64,000 nucleotides of DNA from Pelagibius litoralis (GCF_011683915.1 NZ_JAAQPH010000025.1:1-64000); one strand, 5' to 3'; positions 43,765 through 53,074 are shown, numbered from the stretch's first letter. The notes: generated from the sequence alone by a model not told the origin. Numbers and translations: made by a program.

Positions 43765-44019
43765 CTAGGCGCCCTTGGCCTTGTCGCCGGCGGTCTTGGT
43801 CATCTGCGACCAGAAGGCTTTCTGCATCTGCTCCCAACCCTGGATACCGGCGGGCAGCCAGGTCTTGAACAGCTGCTCCGGCTCCATGGCCGACAGGCTC
43901 GCCATCATGCGCTTCTGCATTTCTTCCATGACAGCCTTTTGCATGGGCGTAACATCGGGCAGCCCCAGAAAGGCCCGCGCCTCTTCCGGGGTGCAATCGA
44001 TATCCAGATGAATCTTCAT
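43765..44019 (-). CDS. DUF6489 family small protein
   Basis: This 84-residue protein begins MKIHLDIDCTPEEARAFLG, followed by LPDVTPMQKAVMEEMQKRM and a Trp-containing tail (WLPAGIQGWEQMQKAFW). I recall this family as DUF6489, a small alphaproteobacterial protein of unknown role. The start is an ATG with GGGAGAGAG upstream; a GTG directly before it is the less likely alternative. It stands alone near mnmE. Confidence 0.8.
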   Translation of the reverse strand: MKIHLDIDCTPEEARAFLGLPDVTPMQKAVMEEMQKRMMASLSAMEPEQLFKTWLPAGIQGWEQMQKAFWSQMTKTAGDKAKGA

Positions 44020-44288
44020 CACTCTCTCCCGTTCTTATAAGCACGCTTTCACGCGTGTCCGCCTGTCACCGGATCATGGCGCCGCATCGTGGCGCCGCTG
44101 AATTCCCATCCCAGACTTCCGCCCCGAATTCCCACACTGAATTCAAGGTTGAGCCGGGACGCCATGGCAACCCATATTGAGGGCAGCGATTGTGAAACTA
44201 CAGGGCGCCAACCCGGCACCGCAATCCGATCCAACAACAGAGTGGTTTCTGCGCCGCCCGCAGCCTGCCGCAAACAAAGAGTCGCCCC

Positions 44289-46430
44289 TTGACCAAACAG
44301 CCCCCGTTGTCCGACACCGCCAGCAACACCGATGGCCTGGCAAACCGCCTGGACGAGGAAACCAGCCCCTATCTGCTGCAGCATCGCGACAACCCGGTGG
44401 CTTGGCAGCCCTGGGGGGACGAAGCCTTCGAAGCGGCACGCCGGGAGGGCAAGCCGGTCCTGCTTTCCGTCGGCTATGCGGCCTGTCACTGGTGCCATGT
44501 GATGGCCCACGAGTGCTTTGAAAACCCCGACATCGCCGCCCAAATGAACCAATTATATGTTAATATCAAGGTGGATCGGGAGGAACGGCCCGATGTCGAT
44601 TCGATCTATCAATCGGCGCTGGCGCTGCTGGGCGAGCATGGCGGCTGGCCTCTGACCATGTTCCTGACCCCTGAGGGCAAGCCCTTCTGGGGCGGCACCT
44701 ACTTCCCGCCGAGCCCGCGGTTCGGGCGGCCCGGCCTGCCCCAGGTGCTCCAGGGCATTGCCGAGATCTACGCCAACGACAGCGCGCGGGTGACCAAGAA
44801 CACCACGGCGCTGAAAGACGCCCTGGGCAAGCTGTCGCAGAACCAAGCCGGCGAAGCCATCAGCCTTGGCATGATCGACCAGATCGCCGCCCATCTGGTG
44901 AAAGAGATCGACCCGCTGCACGGCGGCATCGGCAGCGCGCCCAAGTTCCCGCAGCCGGCGATCATGAAACTGCTGTGGCGCGCCTGGAAGCGCAGCGGCG
45001 ACCCGGCCCAGCGTCAGGCCCTGCGCCAGGCCTGCGAGCTGACCATGACCAAGATGTCCCAGGGCGGCATCTACGATCACCTGGGCGGCGGCTTTGCGCG
45101 CTACTCCGTCGATGCGATCTGGCTGGCGCCCCACTTCGAAAAGATGCTCTACGACAACGCCCAGCTGCTCGAGGTGCTCGGCTGGCTCTGGCAGGACACG
45201 GCCAATCCGCTCTATGAGCAACGCATCCGCGAGACGGTCGCCTGGACCCTGCGGGAAATGATCGCCGACGGCGACGGCAGCGGGAAAACGCCTTCCGGCG
45301 CCTTCGCCGCCACCCTGGATGCCGACAGCGAGGGCGAAGAGGGCAAATTCTACGTCTGGTCGGAGAGCGAGATCGACGCCTTGCTCGGCGCGGAAGCGGA
45401 GCTTTTCAAAACCCACTACGACGTCGGCCCCGGCGGCAACTGGGAAGGCAAGACCATCCTCAACCGCACCGACCGGCCGCTGCTGGCCGAACCCGCCGTC
45501 GAGGCCCGCCTGGCCGCGGCCCGCGAAAAGCTGTTCGCGGTGCGCAGCCGGCGCATCTGGCCCGGCTGGGACGACAAGGTCCTGGCCGACTGGAACGGGC
45601 TGATGATCGCCGCCCTGGCCGAGCTCGGCCCGCTGTTCGGCGAAGCGTCCTGGCTGGTCGCGGCCGAAGAGGCCTTCGCCTTCGTCTGCCGCGAGATGCA
45701 GCGCGATGGCCGCCTCTTTCATTCCTGGCGCCACGGTCGTCTGAAGCATCCGGCCACCCTGGACGACTACGCCAACATGGCCGCCGCGGCGCTCGCTCTT
45801 TATGAAGCCACGGCACAGTCCAGCTATCTCCATCAGGCCGAAGCCTGGGTCGGCGATCTCGACCGGCACTACTGGGACGATGCCGACGGCGGCTACTTCC
45901 TGACCGCCGACGATACCCGCGGCCTCATCGTGCGCACCAAGACGCCGCACGACAACGCGGTTCCTTCCGGTAACGGAACGATCATCGCCGTGCTGGCGAA
46001 GCTCTTTTACCTCACGGGCAGAGAAAGCTACCGCCACCGCGCCGAAGCCGTGATGCGGGCCTTCTCCGGCGAGATCAACCGCAACTTCTTCCCGCTGGCC
46101 ACCCTGCTCAACAGCACCGAGCTTCTGTCCTCCGCAGTGCAGATCGTCATCGTCGGCGACAAGGACGCCGCGGATACGGCGGATCTGCTGGCCGCCGTCC
46201 GCGCGCTCTGCCTGCCCAACCGGGTTCTTCAGGTGATCGCGCCGGCGGAAAGCCTGCCTGAAAACCACCCGGCCAGCGGCAAGGGCCAGAGCGAGGGACG
46301 CGCCACGGCCTACGTCTGTCACGGCCCGACCTGCTCCCTGCCGATCACCGCGCCGGCAGCGCTGACCGCCGCGCTGGCCCCCTCCGATTCGGAAGGTGAA
46401 CCGACTTCACTGAGCAACCCCGCACCATGA
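44289..46430 (+). CDS. Thioredoxin-domain protein of the DUF255 / YyaL family
   Basis: This 713-residue protein has an N-terminal thioredoxin-like domain with the family motif [15 protein letters not shown] (near residue 61) and [10 protein letters not shown]-like [12 protein letters not shown], followed by a long six-hairpin-type (alpha/alpha) domain containing [17 protein letters not shown] and [13 protein letters not shown]. The relatives (SPATA20/YyaL) have no settled biochemical role. The start is a TTG near position 44289, as no ATG lies nearby in frame. The stop overlaps the next gene's ATG (ATGA). The 269-bp gap upstream holds nothing recognisable. Confidence 0.9.
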   Translation: MTKQPPLSDTASNTDGLANRLDEETSPYLLQHRDNPVAWQPWGDEAFEAARREGKPVLLSVGYAACHWCHVMAHECFENPDIAAQMNQLYVNIKVDREERPDVDSIYQSALALLGEHGGWPLTMFLTPEGKPFWGGTYFPPSPRFGRPGLPQVLQGIAEIYANDSARVTKNTTALKDALGKLSQNQAGEAISLGMIDQIAAHLVKEIDPLHGGIGSAPKFPQPAIMKLLWRAWKRSGDPAQRQALRQACELTMTKMSQGGIYDHLGGGFARYSVDAIWLAPHFEKMLYDNAQLLEVLGWLWQDTANPLYEQRIRETVAWTLREMIADGDGSGKTPSGAFAATLDADSEGEEGKFYVWSESEIDALLGAEAELFKTHYDVGPGGNWEGKTILNRTDRPLLAEPAVEARLAAAREKLFAVRSRRIWPGWDDKVLADWNGLMIAALAELGPLFGEASWLVAAEEAFAFVCREMQRDGRLFHSWRHGRLKHPATLDDYANMAAAALALYEATAQSSYLHQAEAWVGDLDRHYWDDADGGYFLTADDTRGLIVRTKTPHDNAVPSGNGTIIAVLAKLFYLTGRESYRHRAEAVMRAFSGEINRNFFPLATLLNSTELLSSAVQIVIVGDKDAADTADLLAAVRALCLPNRVLQVIAPAESLPENHPASGKGQSEGRATAYVCHGPTCSLPITAPAALTAALAPSDSEGEPTSLSNPAP

Positions 46431-46918
46431 CCTTGCTTCGCCGCAGCGTCGAAACCCCGACCGGCCCGGTCAACCTGACCGAGGACGACGGCGTCATCAT
46501 CCGGGTCACCTGGGCCGGCAGCCCGGGAACCGCAATGTTCGACGACACAAGTCCCTTGTTGGATCGTACCGCCGAACAGATCACCGCCTACTTCGCCGGC
46601 GCGCTTCAGGTCTTCGACCTGCCCCTGCGCCCCGCCGGCAGCGACTTCCAGCTTGCCGTCTGGCGGGAGATGCTGCGCATTCCCTATGGCGAGACCCGCT
46701 CCTACGGCGATCTGGCCAAGGCGACCGGCGGCGTTGCCCGCGCCGTCGGCGGCGCCTGCGGGGCCAACCCGATCCCGATCATCATTCCCTGCCACCGCGT
46801 GCTGGGCGCCGACCGGGCGCTGGGCGGTTTCTCCGGCGGCCTAGGGGCGGAGACCAAAGCCGAGCTGCTCACCCTGGAAGGCGCCTGGCCGATCCAGCAC
46901 GGCTTTTCCTTTGCCTGA
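46427..46918 (+). CDS. ogt: Methylated-DNA--protein-cysteine methyltransferase
   Basis: This 163-residue suicide repair enzyme has the active-site motif [20 protein letters not shown] and the preceding [24 protein letters not shown]. It removes alkyl groups from O6-guanine. It lacks an Ada-type regulatory domain, so it is an Ogt/MGMT-type single enzyme. It is coupled to the DUF255 gene by a 4-base overlap. Confidence 0.93.
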   Translation: MTLLRRSVETPTGPVNLTEDDGVIIRVTWAGSPGTAMFDDTSPLLDRTAEQITAYFAGALQVFDLPLRPAGSDFQLAVWREMLRIPYGETRSYGDLAKATGGVARAVGGACGANPIPIIIPCHRVLGADRALGGFSGGLGAETKAELLTLEGAWPIQHGFSFA

Positions 46919-47023
46919 CCAGCCGGCATCCACCGCTGGCGGGATGACAGCAGCGGGCAGCGCACGATAAGCTCGCCGCCGGCAAACCGCATATCGAAAC
47001 AATGAAACAGACGGGGAAAGCGC

Positions 47024-47716
47024 ATGAGCGAAGTCACCATCGAAGGCAAGGACGGCAGCTTCGCGGTCTACACCGCGGTACCGGATGTCACACCGGCGCC
47101 GGGCATCGTCGTCGCGCAGGAAATTTTCGGCGTCAACCAAGTGATGCGCGATACCTGCGACTGGCTGGCGACCCAGGGCTTCGTCGCCGTCTGCCCCGAT
47201 CTTTTCTGGCGTATCGAGCCGGGCATCCAGCTGACCGATCAAAGCAAGCCGGAGTGGGACCGCGCTTTCGAACTGTTCGGCCTTTTCGATGTCGACAAGG
47301 GTATCGAGGACATGAACACCACCCTGGCCACGCTGCGGGCCCACGAGGTCTGCAACGGCAAGGCCGGTACCCTCGGTTACTGCCTCGGCGGCAAGCTCGC
47401 CTACCTCATGGCGACACGCTCGGACGCCGATTGCAATGTCGGATACTACGGGGTCGGCCTGGGCGACCTGCTCGGCGAAGCCGACAGGATCACCAAACCC
47501 CTGATGCTGCACATCGCCGAGAAGGACGCCTTCTCCTCGGCCGAGGAAATCGAAAAGGTCCGACAGGGCCTCGGCGGCAATGACAACGTCACAATCCATG
47601 TCTACGACGGCAACGACCACGCCTTCGCGCGCGAAGGCGGCGAACACTACGACGAAGCCGCCGCGAAACTTGCAAACGACCGCAGCGTGAAATTTTTCAG
47701 GGAGAACCTCGGCTGA
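47024..47716 (+). CDS. Dienelactone hydrolase family protein
   Basis: This 230-residue alpha/beta hydrolase has a cysteine nucleophile in GTLGYCLGGKLAYL (near residue 122), an acid and His in the C-terminal part (IHVYDGNDHAFAR), and an oxyanion region AQEIFGVN. It fits the dienelactone hydrolase (carboxymethylenebutenolidase) family. No ring-cleavage genes are near, so the real substrate may differ. Its TGA overlaps the next ATG by one base. Confidence 0.9.
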   Translation: MSEVTIEGKDGSFAVYTAVPDVTPAPGIVVAQEIFGVNQVMRDTCDWLATQGFVAVCPDLFWRIEPGIQLTDQSKPEWDRAFELFGLFDVDKGIEDMNTTLATLRAHEVCNGKAGTLGYCLGGKLAYLMATRSDADCNVGYYGVGLGDLLGEADRITKPLMLHIAEKDAFSSAEEIEKVRQGLGGNDNVTIHVYDGNDHAFAREGGEHYDEAAAKLANDRSVKFFRENLG

Positions 47717-48693
47717 TGACCAAAGCAATCCGCATCCACGCGCCCGGCGGCCCCGAAGCCCTGGTCTACGAAGACGTCGAGGTTCCCGCGCCGGGGCCCG
47801 GCGAGGTCCTGCTGAAGCAGAATGCCTGCGGCCTCAACTACATCGATGTCTATCAGCGCAGCGGCCTCTATCCCCTGCCTGCCTATCCCGCCGTCATCGG
47901 GATGGAGGGCATGGGTGTCGTCGAAGCGGTCGGCGAGGGTGTCGATGCCTTTGTCGCAGGCGACCGCGTTGCCTACGCCGACGTGCCGCCCGGCGCCTAT
48001 GCCGCCGCCCGCATCATGCCCTGGCACCGGCTGGTGAAACTGCCCGATGCCATCGGCGACCAGCAGGCCGCCGCCATGATGCTGCAGGGCATGACGGTCG
48101 AGTACCTGATCCGCCGCACCTATGCGGTGCAACCCGGCGACACCGTGCTGCTCCATGCCGCCGCCGGCGGGGTCGGCCTCATTGCCTGCCAATGGCTGAA
48201 CCACCTCGGCGCCACGGTGATCGGCACCGTCGGCTCGGAAGAAAAGGCCGCGCTTGCCAAGGCGCACGGCTGCCACCACACCATCAACTACCGCGAAGAA
48301 AACTTCACCGCCCGGGTCCGCGAACTGACCGACGGCGCCGGTGTGCCGGTGGTCTACGATTCCATCGGCAAGGACACCTTCGAAGGCTCGCTCGATTGTC
48401 TTCGTCCCCGTGGTCTTATGGTCACTTTCGGCAACGCTTCGGGCCCGGTCGAACCGTTCAATCCGGGCATCCTCGGCCAGAAGGGATCGCTCTACCTCAC
48501 CCGCCCCAGCCTGATGGCCTACAACGCCAAGCGTGAAGAGCTGGAGGCCTCCGCCGCCGCGCTCTTCGAGGTCGTGACCTCGGGCAAGGTGAAGATCGCG
48601 GTGAACCAGACCTATCCCTTAAGCGAAACCGCCCAGGCCCACCGCGACCTGGAGGCCCGCAAGACCACCGGCTCGACAGTGCTGCTGCCTTAG
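47716..48693 (+). CDS. NAD(P)H:quinone oxidoreductase, zeta-crystallin-like
   Basis: This 325-residue MDR-superfamily protein has a catalytic domain without zinc ligands and a Rossmann domain with LLHAAAGGVGLIACQWL (near residue 146), which binds NAD(P)H. It reduces quinones by one or two electrons in known relatives. It is coupled to the dienelactone hydrolase gene. The last 195 bases recur 3641 bp downstream (52140-52334) with 10 substitutions and no gaps. Confidence 0.93.
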   Translation: MTKAIRIHAPGGPEALVYEDVEVPAPGPGEVLLKQNACGLNYIDVYQRSGLYPLPAYPAVIGMEGMGVVEAVGEGVDAFVAGDRVAYADVPPGAYAAARIMPWHRLVKLPDAIGDQQAAAMMLQGMTVEYLIRRTYAVQPGDTVLLHAAAGGVGLIACQWLNHLGATVIGTVGSEEKAALAKAHGCHHTINYREENFTARVRELTDGAGVPVVYDSIGKDTFEGSLDCLRPRGLMVTFGNASGPVEPFNPGILGQKGSLYLTRPSLMAYNAKREELEASAAALFEVVTSGKVKIAVNQTYPLSETAQAHRDLEARKTTGSTVLLP

Positions 48694-48855
48694 CGGGTTT
48701 GGCTGCCGAAGGAGATCATCATCCGATGCCGGGCGTCACCGCCTAAGCATCGGTTCGCGATTCGACGGTGTTGTAGAGCGGCATGGCGCGCGGCAAGAGC
48801 GGAACTGCGGCCGCGTTCTTCGGTCATGATCGTTCCCCCGACATTCATGCCAGCG

Positions 48856-50484
48856 TCACTCGTGCCAGCGTTCCGGCAGCGATGATTTCTTTCGGTCGAT
48901 GAAGTCGCGCAGCGCCTCGTCCACCCCCGGGTCGATCGCCGGCGCCTCGTAGGCGGCGAGCATGGCCTTCCAGCACCCGTTGGCGCGCTGCTCGGCCGTC
49001 CGGCTGCCCTGTTCCAGCCAGGTCTCGTAAGGCCCCGCCTCCGGCAATGCGGAGAGGTAGTTGGCCTGCTCGAAATGACGCAGCGTGTGCCGGGTCGAAA
49101 GGAAGTTCTCACCCGGGCCGGTATCCAGATAGGCCTCGCGGGCCAGGCTTTCGTCGTCGACCACCAGACCTTCGATCAGACGCAGCAGCATCCCGCAGTG
49201 ATCGACGTCCATCACGAACTTCTCATAGCCCATGGTCAGCCCGCCCTCGAGCCAACCGGCCGCATGCCAGATCTGGTTCGCGCCGGAGAGGATCGACGTC
49301 AGCATCGCCATCGAACTTTCCTGCATGGCCTGACCGTCGGCGGAGTTCGCGGCGGTTATCTGCCCGCCGCCGGAGCGCACGGGCACGCCCAGGCGCCGCC
49401 CCAACTGCGACAGCGCCATGGTCGAGAGGTTCGCTTCCGGCGAGCCGAAAGTCAGCGCCCCGGACTTCAGGTTCATCGTCGAATGAAAACTGCCGAGAAC
49501 CACCGGGCAGCCCGTGCGCACCAGCTGCGCGAGCGCGATGCCGACCATGCCTTCGGCCAGCGTCTGGGCGATGACCGCGGGCTGGCTCACCGGCCCCATG
49601 GCCCCGCCGAAGATCGCCGGCGAGATCGCCACCGACTGCTTCGCCGCCGCATAGACCCGCAGCGCGCCGGACATCGTGCCGTCATAGACGAGCGGCGAAT
49701 TGACGTTGATGTTCGCCTGGATCACCGCATGGCTGTCCATGAACCCGCCGAAGACGATCCGCGCCATGTCGAGCGAGTCCCGGGCGCGTTCCGGCGCCGT
49801 TACGCCCCCCATGAACGGCTTCGTGGAGTAACGCAGATGCGCATAGACCATATCCAGGTGGCGCGTGTTCACAGGCACGTCCACCGGTTCGCAGACCGTG
49901 CCGCCGGAATGGTTCAGCCAGGGGCTGAGATAGGTCAGCTTCACGAAGTTCCGGAAGTCCTCAAGCGAGGCATAGCGGCGGCCGCGGTCGAGATCGGTCA
50001 CGAAGGGCGAGCCATAGCCCGGCATCAGCACGACATGGTCGCCGCCCAGCGTCACGCTCCGGTCCGGATCGCGGCCATGCAGGCGATAGGTTGCCGGCGC
50101 CGTGGCGCAGAGCGCGCGTGCATGACCGGGATCGAAGCGCACGCGCGCACCCTCCACCGTCGCCCCCGCCTCCCGGAACAGAGCCAGCGCGGTGTCGTCT
50201 CCCCGAAACTCCACCCCGATCCGGCTCAGAATCCAGTCTGCCTGTTCCTCGATGGCGATCAGCGATTCTTCGTCAAGCAGCGTATAAGCCGGAATCCGCC
50301 GAAGCGCTTGTGGCACCTTCTCTCTACCGGCAGCCACGCGGGCTTCCCGGCGCGCAACGCGCCCTCTCCTGCGGGGGGCTGTGCCGGGCTTCTCCGGCGC
50401 CGGCAGATCGCTTTTATGGTTCAGCATTTTTGCACTCAACAGGCTGCGCGGTGACGGTAAGTCATCGCGAGGCGTGACTTTCAT
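48856..50484 (-). CDS. Trimethylamine methyltransferase (MttB) family protein
   Basis: This 542-residue protein has the MttB-like barrel: LDEESLIAIEEQADWIL, VLMPGYGSPFV, an internal LMYSTKPFMGG-like segment (LRYSTKPFMGGV) and the glycine-rich SGGGQITAANSADGQ. The frame is continuous with no internal TAG, so it is a non-pyrrolysine member; relatives demethylate quaternary amines such as glycine betaine, with a corrinoid partner. No corrinoid protein gene is adjacent. It is divergent from a LysR regulator that likely controls it. An internal Met at codon 20 is an alternative start. Confidence 0.87.
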   Translation of the reverse strand: MKVTPRDDLPSPRSLLSAKMLNHKSDLPAPEKPGTAPRRRGRVARREARVAAGREKVPQALRRIPAYTLLDEESLIAIEEQADWILSRIGVEFRGDDTALALFREAGATVEGARVRFDPGHARALCATAPATYRLHGRDPDRSVTLGGDHVVLMPGYGSPFVTDLDRGRRYASLEDFRNFVKLTYLSPWLNHSGGTVCEPVDVPVNTRHLDMVYAHLRYSTKPFMGGVTAPERARDSLDMARIVFGGFMDSHAVIQANINVNSPLVYDGTMSGALRVYAAAKQSVAISPAIFGGAMGPVSQPAVIAQTLAEGMVGIALAQLVRTGCPVVLGSFHSTMNLKSGALTFGSPEANLSTMALSQLGRRLGVPVRSGGGQITAANSADGQAMQESSMAMLTSILSGANQIWHAAGWLEGGLTMGYEKFVMDVDHCGMLLRLIEGLVVDDESLAREAYLDTGPGENFLSTRHTLRHFEQANYLSALPEAGPYETWLEQGSRTAEQRANGCWKAMLAAYEAPAIDPGVDEALRDFIDRKKSSLPERWHE

Positions 50485-50537
50485 TAGACTTTAATCAGCC
50501 AACTTCGCGGTAAAAGCGCTGCCGGACAATGCAATTC

Positions 50538-50558
50538 ATTTGAACAGATCGTTCAAAT
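50538..50558. promoter_or_regulatory. Palindromic LysR-type operator
   Basis: ATTTGAAC - AGATC - GTTCAAAT is a perfect 8-base inverted repeat with a 5-base spacer, in the 90-bp gap between the divergent mttB-family and lysR genes, 16 bases before the lysR start. It fits a LysR-type T-N11-A box, so it is probably the regulator's binding and autoregulation site. Confidence 0.75.
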
Positions 50559-50574
50559 ATCTTAGACGATCAGG

Positions 50575-51453
50575 ATGCGCTTCCGTCATCACGACAGTCT
50601 GCGGCTCTTCGCCAGCATCGCCGAACACGGCAGCTTCTCCGCCGCCGCCGCCGCACTGAACCTGACCAAGGGCGCCGTCAGCTATCAGGTCCACCAGTTG
50701 GAGGAAGCGTTGGGCTTCGCGCTCTTCCACCGCCGCCCCCGCGGGATCGAGCTGACCGATGCCGGGCGGGAACTCCGGGCTTCGGTTCAAACAGCCTTTG
50801 AAGACATCGAGCGCAAGATCGAACGGCTGCGCAGTGGCGTACAGCAGTCCGTTACCCTGGGCCTCTCGACCTATCTTGCGTCGCGCTGGCTGTCGCCGCG
50901 CCTGATGACCTTCATGCAGGCTCACCCCGACATCAGGCTGCGCCTGCAGCCGATGGTCGATCTGGTCGACCTCCGCGGCGCCGGCGTCGACCTGGCCATT
51001 CGCTGGGGCAAGGGGGATTGGCCGGATCTGGAACTCGAACCGCTCTTCCCCTGTCCGGCCTTTCCGACAGGCGCGCCGGGCCTGGCGGCACGCATAGAAC
51101 GCGACGGCCTGACGGCCGTGTTCGCGCGAACGCCCCTCCTCATTGACCGAGAGGGCAGCTCTGCCTGGGCCGATTGGCATGCCGCCGCAGGACTGTCCTA
51201 CCTCCGCCATGGCGGCGCCCTGGCGATCCCGGACCCCAACGTGCTTGTTCAGGCTGTCATCGACGGTCAGGGCATTGCCCTGAACGACGCCCTGGTCAGC
51301 GACGAGATTACCGCCGGAAAGCTCGCCCGCCTTTCACCGATTGAACTGGCAGACTATGGCTACTTTATCGCCTACGCGCCAGGCGCCCTCGCCGACCCTT
51401 GCGTTGCCGCCCTTGTCGGATGGCTGCACGAGCAGGCGGCTCTGATGCACTGA
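50575..51453 (+). CDS. LysR-family transcriptional regulator (GcvA-like)
   Basis: This 292-residue protein has an N-terminal winged HTH (SLRLFASIAEHGSFSAAAAALNLTKGAVSYQVHQLEEALG) shortened here to its key parts: SFSAAAAALNLTKGAVSYQV and FALFHRRPRGIELTDAG. A periplasmic-binding-like effector domain follows. It resembles the GcvA/AmpR subgroup. It is divergent from the MttB-family gene, with a perfect palindrome between them, so a methylamine-related effector is plausible but not shown. Confidence 0.92.
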   Translation: MRFRHHDSLRLFASIAEHGSFSAAAAALNLTKGAVSYQVHQLEEALGFALFHRRPRGIELTDAGRELRASVQTAFEDIERKIERLRSGVQQSVTLGLSTYLASRWLSPRLMTFMQAHPDIRLRLQPMVDLVDLRGAGVDLAIRWGKGDWPDLELEPLFPCPAFPTGAPGLAARIERDGLTAVFARTPLLIDREGSSAWADWHAAAGLSYLRHGGALAIPDPNVLVQAVIDGQGIALNDALVSDEITAGKLARLSPIELADYGYFIAYAPGALADPCVAALVGWLHEQAALMH

Positions 51454-51550
51454 TCGACCAATGACCCGGCAGCGCCGTGTCTTGTGGCTTTAAGGACCGG
51501 CTTCCGATACTTTGCGGTCCGTTCATCAGCGACTGAGTGGGTGGGCTGCA

Positions 51551-52066
51551 GTGAAACGCGTCATGATCGTGGGAGGCCCTGGTTCAGGGAAAAGCACCCT
51601 CGCGAACCTGCTGGGCAGCCGTTCAGGCCTACCTGTTTTCCATATGGATCATATCCATTGGAAGTCTGGCTGGATCGAGCGAAGCAAAGTCGAGAAAGAC
51701 CAGCTTACCCATAAAGTCCACATGCTCGATAGATGGATCTTCGAAGGCGGGCACTCGCGAACCTACGACGAAAGGGTGGAGAGAGCTGACACCTTTATCT
51801 GGCTCGACTTTCCGGTGTGGATCAGACTCTGGAGAGTTTTGCGCCGTTCAGTCGTCAATGCCGGCAGGACCCGGCCTGATCTGCCGGATGGTTGCCCTGA
51901 GCAGTTGAACAAGGAAACAATCGAGTTCCTGCGCTTCATCTGGCGAACCCGAAAAACGTCGCGTGCGAAACTCCAGAAAATTTACAACAAACCGCCTCCG
52001 ACTCTCACGACCTATCACTTGAACAGTCGAAAAGCCGTTCAGCATTTTCTCCGAAATCTGACGTGA
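51551..52066 (+). CDS. P-loop adenylate-kinase-like protein (FlaR/topology-modulation type)
   Basis: About 171 residues. KRVMIVGGPGSGKSTLANLLG is a perfect P-loop, followed by HMDHIHWKSGW and WIFEGGHSRTYDERV, the pattern of adenylate-kinase-like proteins annotated as topology modulation or FlaR. The substrate is unknown. The GTG at 51551 is preferred because it puts the P-loop at the usual distance from the N-terminus. Its base composition is visibly lower in GC than its neighbours, suggesting that it was acquired. Confidence 0.8.
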   Translation: MKRVMIVGGPGSGKSTLANLLGSRSGLPVFHMDHIHWKSGWIERSKVEKDQLTHKVHMLDRWIFEGGHSRTYDERVERADTFIWLDFPVWIRLWRVLRRSVVNAGRTRPDLPDGCPEQLNKETIEFLRFIWRTRKTSRAKLQKIYNKPPPTLTTYHLNSRKAVQHFLRNLT

Positions 52067-52111
52067 GCTTCTCTCGGCGCCTGCCCTTTCGGAAGGTTTC
52101 GCAATCCAATA

Positions 52112-52145
52112 TAAAAAAACGGGCCCAGCGGATTGCCGGACCCGT
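52112..52145 (-). terminator. Possible terminator in minus orientation
   Basis: ACGGGCCC and GGACCCGT form a stem with one mismatch, preceded on the plus strand by TAAAAAAA, which is a T-run on the minus strand. As a terminator it would act on leftward transcription, possibly from 52676-53074 or from rho. It sits exactly at the left border of the qor 3' fragment. Confidence 0.4.
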
Positions 52146-52334
52146 CCCAGCCTGATGGCCTACAACGCCAAGCGCGAAGAACTGGAGGCCTCCGCCGCCG
52201 CGCTCTTCGACGTCGTGACATCGGGCAAGGTGAAGTTCGCGGTGAACCAGACCTATCCCTTAAGCGAAACCGCCCAGGCCCACCGCGACCTGGAGGCCCG
52301 CAAAACGACGGGTTCGACAGTGCTGCTGCCTTAG
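52140..52334 (+). pseudogene. Duplicated 3' end of the quinone oxidoreductase gene
   Basis: These 195 bases align without gaps to 48499-48693, the last 64 codons and stop of the quinone oxidoreductase gene, with 10 substitutions (about 95 percent identity by my count). Nine of the ten are at third codon positions and eight are silent; only one Glu-to-Asp and one Ile-to-Phe change result. There is no start or upstream part of the gene. The pattern implies that this fragment came from a functional homologue, not from a freshly decayed copy. Confidence 0.9.
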
Positions 52335-52401
52335 CCTTTGAAGAAGGGGGTGCGAGGGGAGAGTGGTAGGCTCATTGTCGTACCGACCTCCAGCTATAGC
52401 G

Positions 52402-52419
52402 TTTTCGACTTACGTCGAA
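52402..52419. repeat. Short palindromic repeat TTTTCGACTTACGTCGAA, copy 2
   Basis: Identical to 27591-27608 over 18 bases, including the palindrome TTCGACTTACGTCGAA. It is in the gene-poor stretch after the qor fragment. Confidence 0.55.
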
Positions 52420-52474
52420 GCGGGCTGAGGGTCGTAACCGCTTGACCAAGATTTCGTAAGTACTTTCAGATTCC

Positions 52475-52582
52475 TGGTCACCCCGGACTTGATCCGGGGT
52501 CCATCCCTCCCCGCGCAGGGGCCTCTCCAGCGAATGCCGGACCTGGACACGCTATGGATCCCGGGTCAAGCCCGGGATGACG
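52475..52582. repeat. Inverted pair of GTCAYCCCGG-type palindromes
   Basis: TGGTCACCCCGGACTTGATC (then CGGGGTCCA) and TGGATCCCGGGTCAAGCCCG (then GGATGACG) are imperfect reverse complements of each other, about 55 bases apart, and each holds its own hairpin (CCCCGGA..TCCGGGG; CCCGGGT..GCCCGGG). This resembles a dispersed repeat common between genes in alphaproteobacteria. The stretch between 52583 and 52675 holds nothing recognisable. Confidence 0.65.
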
Positions 52583-52675
52583 AATAAGAGAGTGATATCC
52601 AGGGGGCATACGCCGCCCGTTAGCACGGACCGCTGCCGTCTAAACTGAAAAGAGTCTAGCTTGAACTGGGCGCAG

Positions 52676-53074
52676 CTAAGGCGCGGTTCGTTCAAGGATA
52701 AACCGGTCGCCAGGCGACTCCCCTTCGAAGTATCCCAGTCGACCCGGTATGCAGGAAACCAACGTGCCTTCGCCGAGACCAACGACCTTCGCAAGCGCGT
52801 CCGACAGCGCAATGTCGAAACCATCGAGGTTGCGATCGCTTGAGATCAAGTGGCACTGAGCCGAAGCGCCACGCTTGGTCAACAAGGAAAAAATGGTTTC
52901 CGCTTGTTGATCTGCTGGTGCGATGTCAATGCGGTATCTGGGGTCAAGATCCCGGTAGTGGTACAAGCTTTCGAGAAACTTGCGGCGGCGCTTATGATTA
53001 GCAAGCTGATCCAAAGCGCGCTCGCGCTTCGCCGGTAAGACAAAGGCGTTGATCAGAGCCGTTTCATGATCCAT
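52676..53074 (-). CDS. Conserved hypothetical protein
   Basis: This 132-residue soluble protein has a basic helical start (VLPAKRERALDQLANHKRRRKFLESL), shown here by its parts LPAKRERALDQLANHKRRRK and FLESLYHYRDLDPRYR, and a C-terminal region VSCIPGRLGYFEGE. I think similar proteins occur in diverse bacteria without an assigned role. Codon use looks real (GC-rich third positions are only moderate). It lies 42 bases upstream of the rho stop on the same strand and is not coupled to it. Confidence 0.6.
   Translation of the reverse strand: MDHETALINAFVLPAKRERALDQLANHKRRRKFLESLYHYRDLDPRYRIDIAPADQQAETIFSLLTKRGASAQCHLISSDRNLDGFDIALSDALAKVVGLGEGTLVSCIPGRLGYFEGESPGDRFILERTAP

Noticed and set aside
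44553-46322. Minus-strand open frame of 589 codons opposite the DUF255 gene
   Set aside because: The plus-strand gene has clear conserved motifs (CHWCHVM); the antisense frame is a compositional artefact.
48856-50484. Pyrrolysine-containing trimethylamine methyltransferase
   Set aside because: The frame has no internal TAG codon and runs full length, so it is a non-pyrrolysine member of the family.
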